Source: Anaerolineaceae bacterium (GTDB lineage Bacteria > Chloroflexota > Anaerolineae > Anaerolineales > Anaerolineaceae). Taken from it: a stretch of DNA of 7,435 nt. The DNA lies in NCBI GenBank assembly GCA_030620065.1, contig JAUXFJ010000074.1, forward strand, positions 1 to 7,435. The letters run 5' to 3'. The notes below the pieces were generated by a model. That model ran no database searches and was not told the origin of the DNA. It saw only the letters and a program-made list of their open reading frames with translations. Below are positions 6,265 to 7,435 of the stretch, piece after piece (the first letter of the stretch is position 1; the number at the start of each line of letters is the position of its first letter). The position numbers and the translations under genes were made by a program.

Positions 6265-7058
6265 TATCCTTGCTTATCTTGTTCTTGCTCAAGAATCGCC
6301 AGCATTGTTGGGTAAATGTGGGGGTTGGCTGCTAGAATGCTCACTGGTTCAGCCATGAAGTCCGGCTCGCCGTACATCCTGGTAACGATGCCGCCAGCCT
6401 CCTGTACCAACAAAGCACCTGCAGCAACATCCCACTGGTGGAGGGCGACTTCCCAAAAACCATCCAGTCGCCCCGCAGCGACATATGCCAGGTCAAGCGC
6501 GGCGGAACCTAAGCGGCGTACGCCTTGCGTGATGCGTGAAAAACGCGCAAAGTTGTTGAAGTTGTTCTGGGGTGTATCCCGCAAGTAATGACGGAAGCCG
6601 GTCACGAGCAAGCAATTGATCAGCTTACCGGTCTTTGAAACTTGGATCCGGTGTTTGTTCAGCCAGGCACCTTTACCGCGTTGGGCGGTAAAGCACTCAT
6701 CCAGCAGAGGGTCATAGATCACACCCAACTCAAGCTGTCCATCATAAGCATATCCCACGGAAACTGAAAAGAAAGGCACCCCGTGTGCAAAATTGATCGT
6801 GCCATCCAGGGGGTCAATAAACCATTGATGGTTTGCTTCGCCGCTGTGTGAACCGCTTTCTTCGGCATTGATGGCGTGCTTGGGAAATTTCGTCAGAATG
6901 GTTTCGATTAGGAACTTTTCAGAGGCTTTATCAGCGGCAGTGACCAGGTCAGCAGTGCTTTTATGCTGCACCTCGATCTGCTTGCCGTAATTCTCGCGTA
7001 GGATATTACCTGCGGAGCGGGCGATTTCTTCAATAAAACTTAATTCAGGCTGCTGCAT
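6264..7058 (-). CDS. Inositol monophosphatase family protein, 264 aa
   Basis: This is a magnesium-dependent sugar-phosphate phosphatase of the IMPase/SuhB/FBPase-like superfamily, predicted cytoplasmic. All metal-site motifs are present: DLVTAADKASE (37-47, Asp43), NAEESG (64-69, the Glu pair), IDPLDGTINF (81-90, Asp82 and Asp85) and HQWDVAAGALLVQEAGG (207-223, Asp210). The length of 264 aa matches the family (about 260-275). The DPLDGTINFAHG form and WDVAAGALLV favour true IMPase/SuhB-type enzymes over CysQ or FBPase, but substrate (inositol-1-phosphate or another sugar phosphate) cannot be fixed from sequence. The start ATG (complement of 7056-7058) gives the usual N-terminal helix. An A/G-rich stretch about 11 nt upstream is only a modest ribosome binding site. 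The gene converges with the propeller genes and diverges from the hydrogenase-like gene. Confidence 0.93.
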   Translation of the reverse strand: MQQPELSFIEEIARSAGNILRENYGKQIEVQHKSTADLVTAADKASEKFLIETILTKFPKHAINAEESGSHSGEANHQWFIDPLDGTINFAHGVPFFSVSVGYAYDGQLELGVIYDPLLDECFTAQRGKGAWLNKHRIQVSKTGKLINCLLVTGFRHYLRDTPQNNFNNFARFSRITQGVRRLGSAALDLAYVAAGRLDGFWEVALHQWDVAAGALLVQEAGGIVTRMYGEPDFMAEPVSILAANPHIYPTMLAILEQEQDKQG

Positions 7059-7090
7059 CGTTGTTTGAACTCTTTTCTTTAAAGGATAGA

Positions 7091-7145
7091 CGCAATTTTA
7101 GCATAGAAAAATGGATCAACTGACCCAATTGCGGGGACAATTGCG
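7091..7145. promoter_or_regulatory. CAATTGCG repeats upstream of the IMPase gene; possible operator and weak minus-strand promoter
   Basis: CAATTGCG occurs twice in direct orientation (7126-7133 and 7138-7145), 12 bp apart, and an inverted CGCAATT lies at 7091-7097. On the minus strand, TTGGGT (complement of 7123-7128), 17 bp, then TATGCT (complement of 7100-7105) is a weak promoter candidate for the IMPase gene. It would place one repeat over the -35 element. Direct observation of repeats; the regulatory role is inference. Confidence 0.3.
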
Positions 7146-7156
7146 TGACTACCGTT

Positions 7157-7186
7157 TTGTTATACGATCTGTAGATGGAGTACAAT
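7157..7186 (+). promoter_or_regulatory. Candidate sigma-70-type promoter for the hydrogenase-like gene
   Basis: TTGTTA (7157-7162, 4 of 6) and TACAAT (7181-7186, 5 of 6) are separated by 18 bp. Transcription would begin near 7193, within the first perfect DnaA-box-like copy, leaving a leader of about 80 nt that contains the rest of the array. A perfect TTGACA at 7237-7242 was considered as an alternative -35, but its -10 would overlap the ribosome binding site. Confidence 0.4.
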
Positions 7187-7266
7187 AGAATTGTGGATAA
7201 AGATTTGATAATTTGTGGATAAAGACCCAAAATCTGTTGACAAGAAGGGCTTTTTTGTGGATAAGG
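7170..7266. repeat. 21-22 bp periodic array of DnaA-box-like 9-mers (TGTGGATAA)
   Basis: Three perfect copies of TGTGGATAA lie at 7192-7200, 7214-7222 and 7256-7264. This 9-mer is the exact complement of the consensus DnaA box TTATCCACA. The copies share the wider form TTGTGGATAA-R-G. A degenerate copy, TGTTGACAA (7235-7243, 7 of 9), fills the gap, and a weaker TGTAGATGG (7170-7178, 6 of 9) precedes the set. Start-to-start distances are 22, 22, 21 and 21 bp, two helical turns, so all would face the same side of the DNA. The array sits between the divergent IMPase and hydrogenase-like genes. DnaA binding is an inference; another regulator recognising TGTGGATAA is possible. Confidence 0.75.
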
Positions 7267-7268
7267 AG
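7263..7268 (+). promoter_or_regulatory. Ribosome binding site of the hydrogenase-like gene, overlapping the last 9-mer
   Basis: AAGGAG lies 6 nt before the ATG at 7275, a strong Shine-Dalgarno match that fixes the start. Its first two bases belong to the last TGTGGATAA copy (7256-7264). Confidence 0.8.
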
Positions 7269-7274
7269 TCTCCG

Positions 7275-7435
7275 ATGAAAGAGGAAAAGCAGAGCTTGCC
7301 GCAATTCGCGGTCTTGCAGCTTTCCGGTTGCGCGGGCTGCGAGGTCTCGCTTTTGAATGCCAATGAATGGGTAGACCGCTACAAACTCGTGTATATGCCC
7401 TTGGTGATCTCAACGCATCATGTGCCGGATGATAT
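7275..7435 (+). CDS. Cytoplasmic [NiFe]-hydrogenase / NuoB-like small subunit, N-terminal fragment (runs off window)
   Basis: Only the first 53 codons are present. The segment AVLQLSGCAGCEVSLLNANE (12-31) matches the N-terminal iron-sulfur motif of the NADH:ubiquinone oxidoreductase 20 kDa / hydrogenase small subunit family. Cys19 and Cys22 would be the first two ligands of the proximal [4Fe-4S] cluster. VYMPLVIST follows (39-47), as in group 3 cytoplasmic small subunits of the HoxY and MvhG/FrhG type. There is no twin-arginine signal, which argues for a soluble rather than a membrane-bound uptake enzyme. The large subunit and any diaphorase or heterodisulfide-reductase partners would be expected downstream, outside the window. 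The upstream region carries a candidate promoter and the DnaA-box-like array. The exact subtype cannot be settled from this fragment. Confidence 0.75.
   Translation, partial: MKEEKQSLPQFAVLQLSGCAGCEVSLLNANEWVDRYKLVYMPLVISTHHVPDD

Noticed and set aside
7237..7265. TTGACA plus GATAAG as the promoter of the hydrogenase-like gene
   Set aside because: The -35 is perfect and the spacing is 17 bp, but the -10 overlaps the ribosome binding site. The transcript would start too close to the ATG to retain it.
7170..7266. Chromosomal replication origin (oriC)
   Set aside because: The boxes fit, but there is no dnaA, dnaN or rpmH neighbour, only about 216 bp of non-coding DNA, and no clear unwinding element. 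A regulatory or titration role is more likely on present evidence.
7170..7266. CRISPR array
   Set aside because: The repeated core is only 9-12 bp with a 21-22 bp period, far too short for CRISPR repeats and spacers, and no cas genes are present.

Overview
This looks like a chromosomal segment from a bacterium, most plausibly a member of the Chloroflexota (Anaerolineae-like). The placement is an inference from four things: a clpC-radA pair, a small membrane protein resembling DUF6391, two PQQ-type beta-propeller lipoproteins with a Thr/Ser/Pro-rich linker, and a cytoplasmic [NiFe]-hydrogenase-type small subunit. No rRNA, tRNA, CRISPR array, transposase or phage gene was recognised.

Region 1 (1-3534, + strand) is a compact housekeeping run. 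It holds the 3' end of clpC (Clp ATPase), radA (branch migration and recombination repair), a small two-helix membrane protein of unknown function, and holA (DNA polymerase III delta). Gaps are 7, 35 and 21 bp, so they are probably co-transcribed.

Region 2 (3535-6229, + strand) carries two tandem paralogous lipoproteins. Each has a matching signal peptide, a low-complexity linker, a conserved N-terminal propeller motif and an array of exact 40-residue (120-nt) blades. The first has 8 blades and the second 7. The blade framework is nearly invariant, but a few fixed positions (unit residues 8, 10 and 25, with 6-7 less so) vary freely. The genes share their ribosome binding site and part of their upstream DNA. 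A 12-bp identical sequence lies outside the pair on both sides.

Region 3 (6230-7058) holds a convergent minus-strand inositol monophosphatase-family gene with all the metal-binding motifs.

Region 4 (7059-7435) is a 216-bp divergent intergenic region, then the start of a cytoplasmic hydrogenase/NuoB-like small subunit that runs off the window. The intergenic region contains three perfect DnaA-box 9-mers (TGTGGATAA, the complement of TTATCCACA). A degenerate copy sits between them and a weaker one precedes them, giving a 21-22 bp period over five positions. The array lies across and downstream of a candidate promoter and its last copy overlaps the ribosome binding site.

The two most unusual items are the near-identical-blade propeller pair with hypervariable positions and the helically phased DnaA-box array in front of the redox gene.
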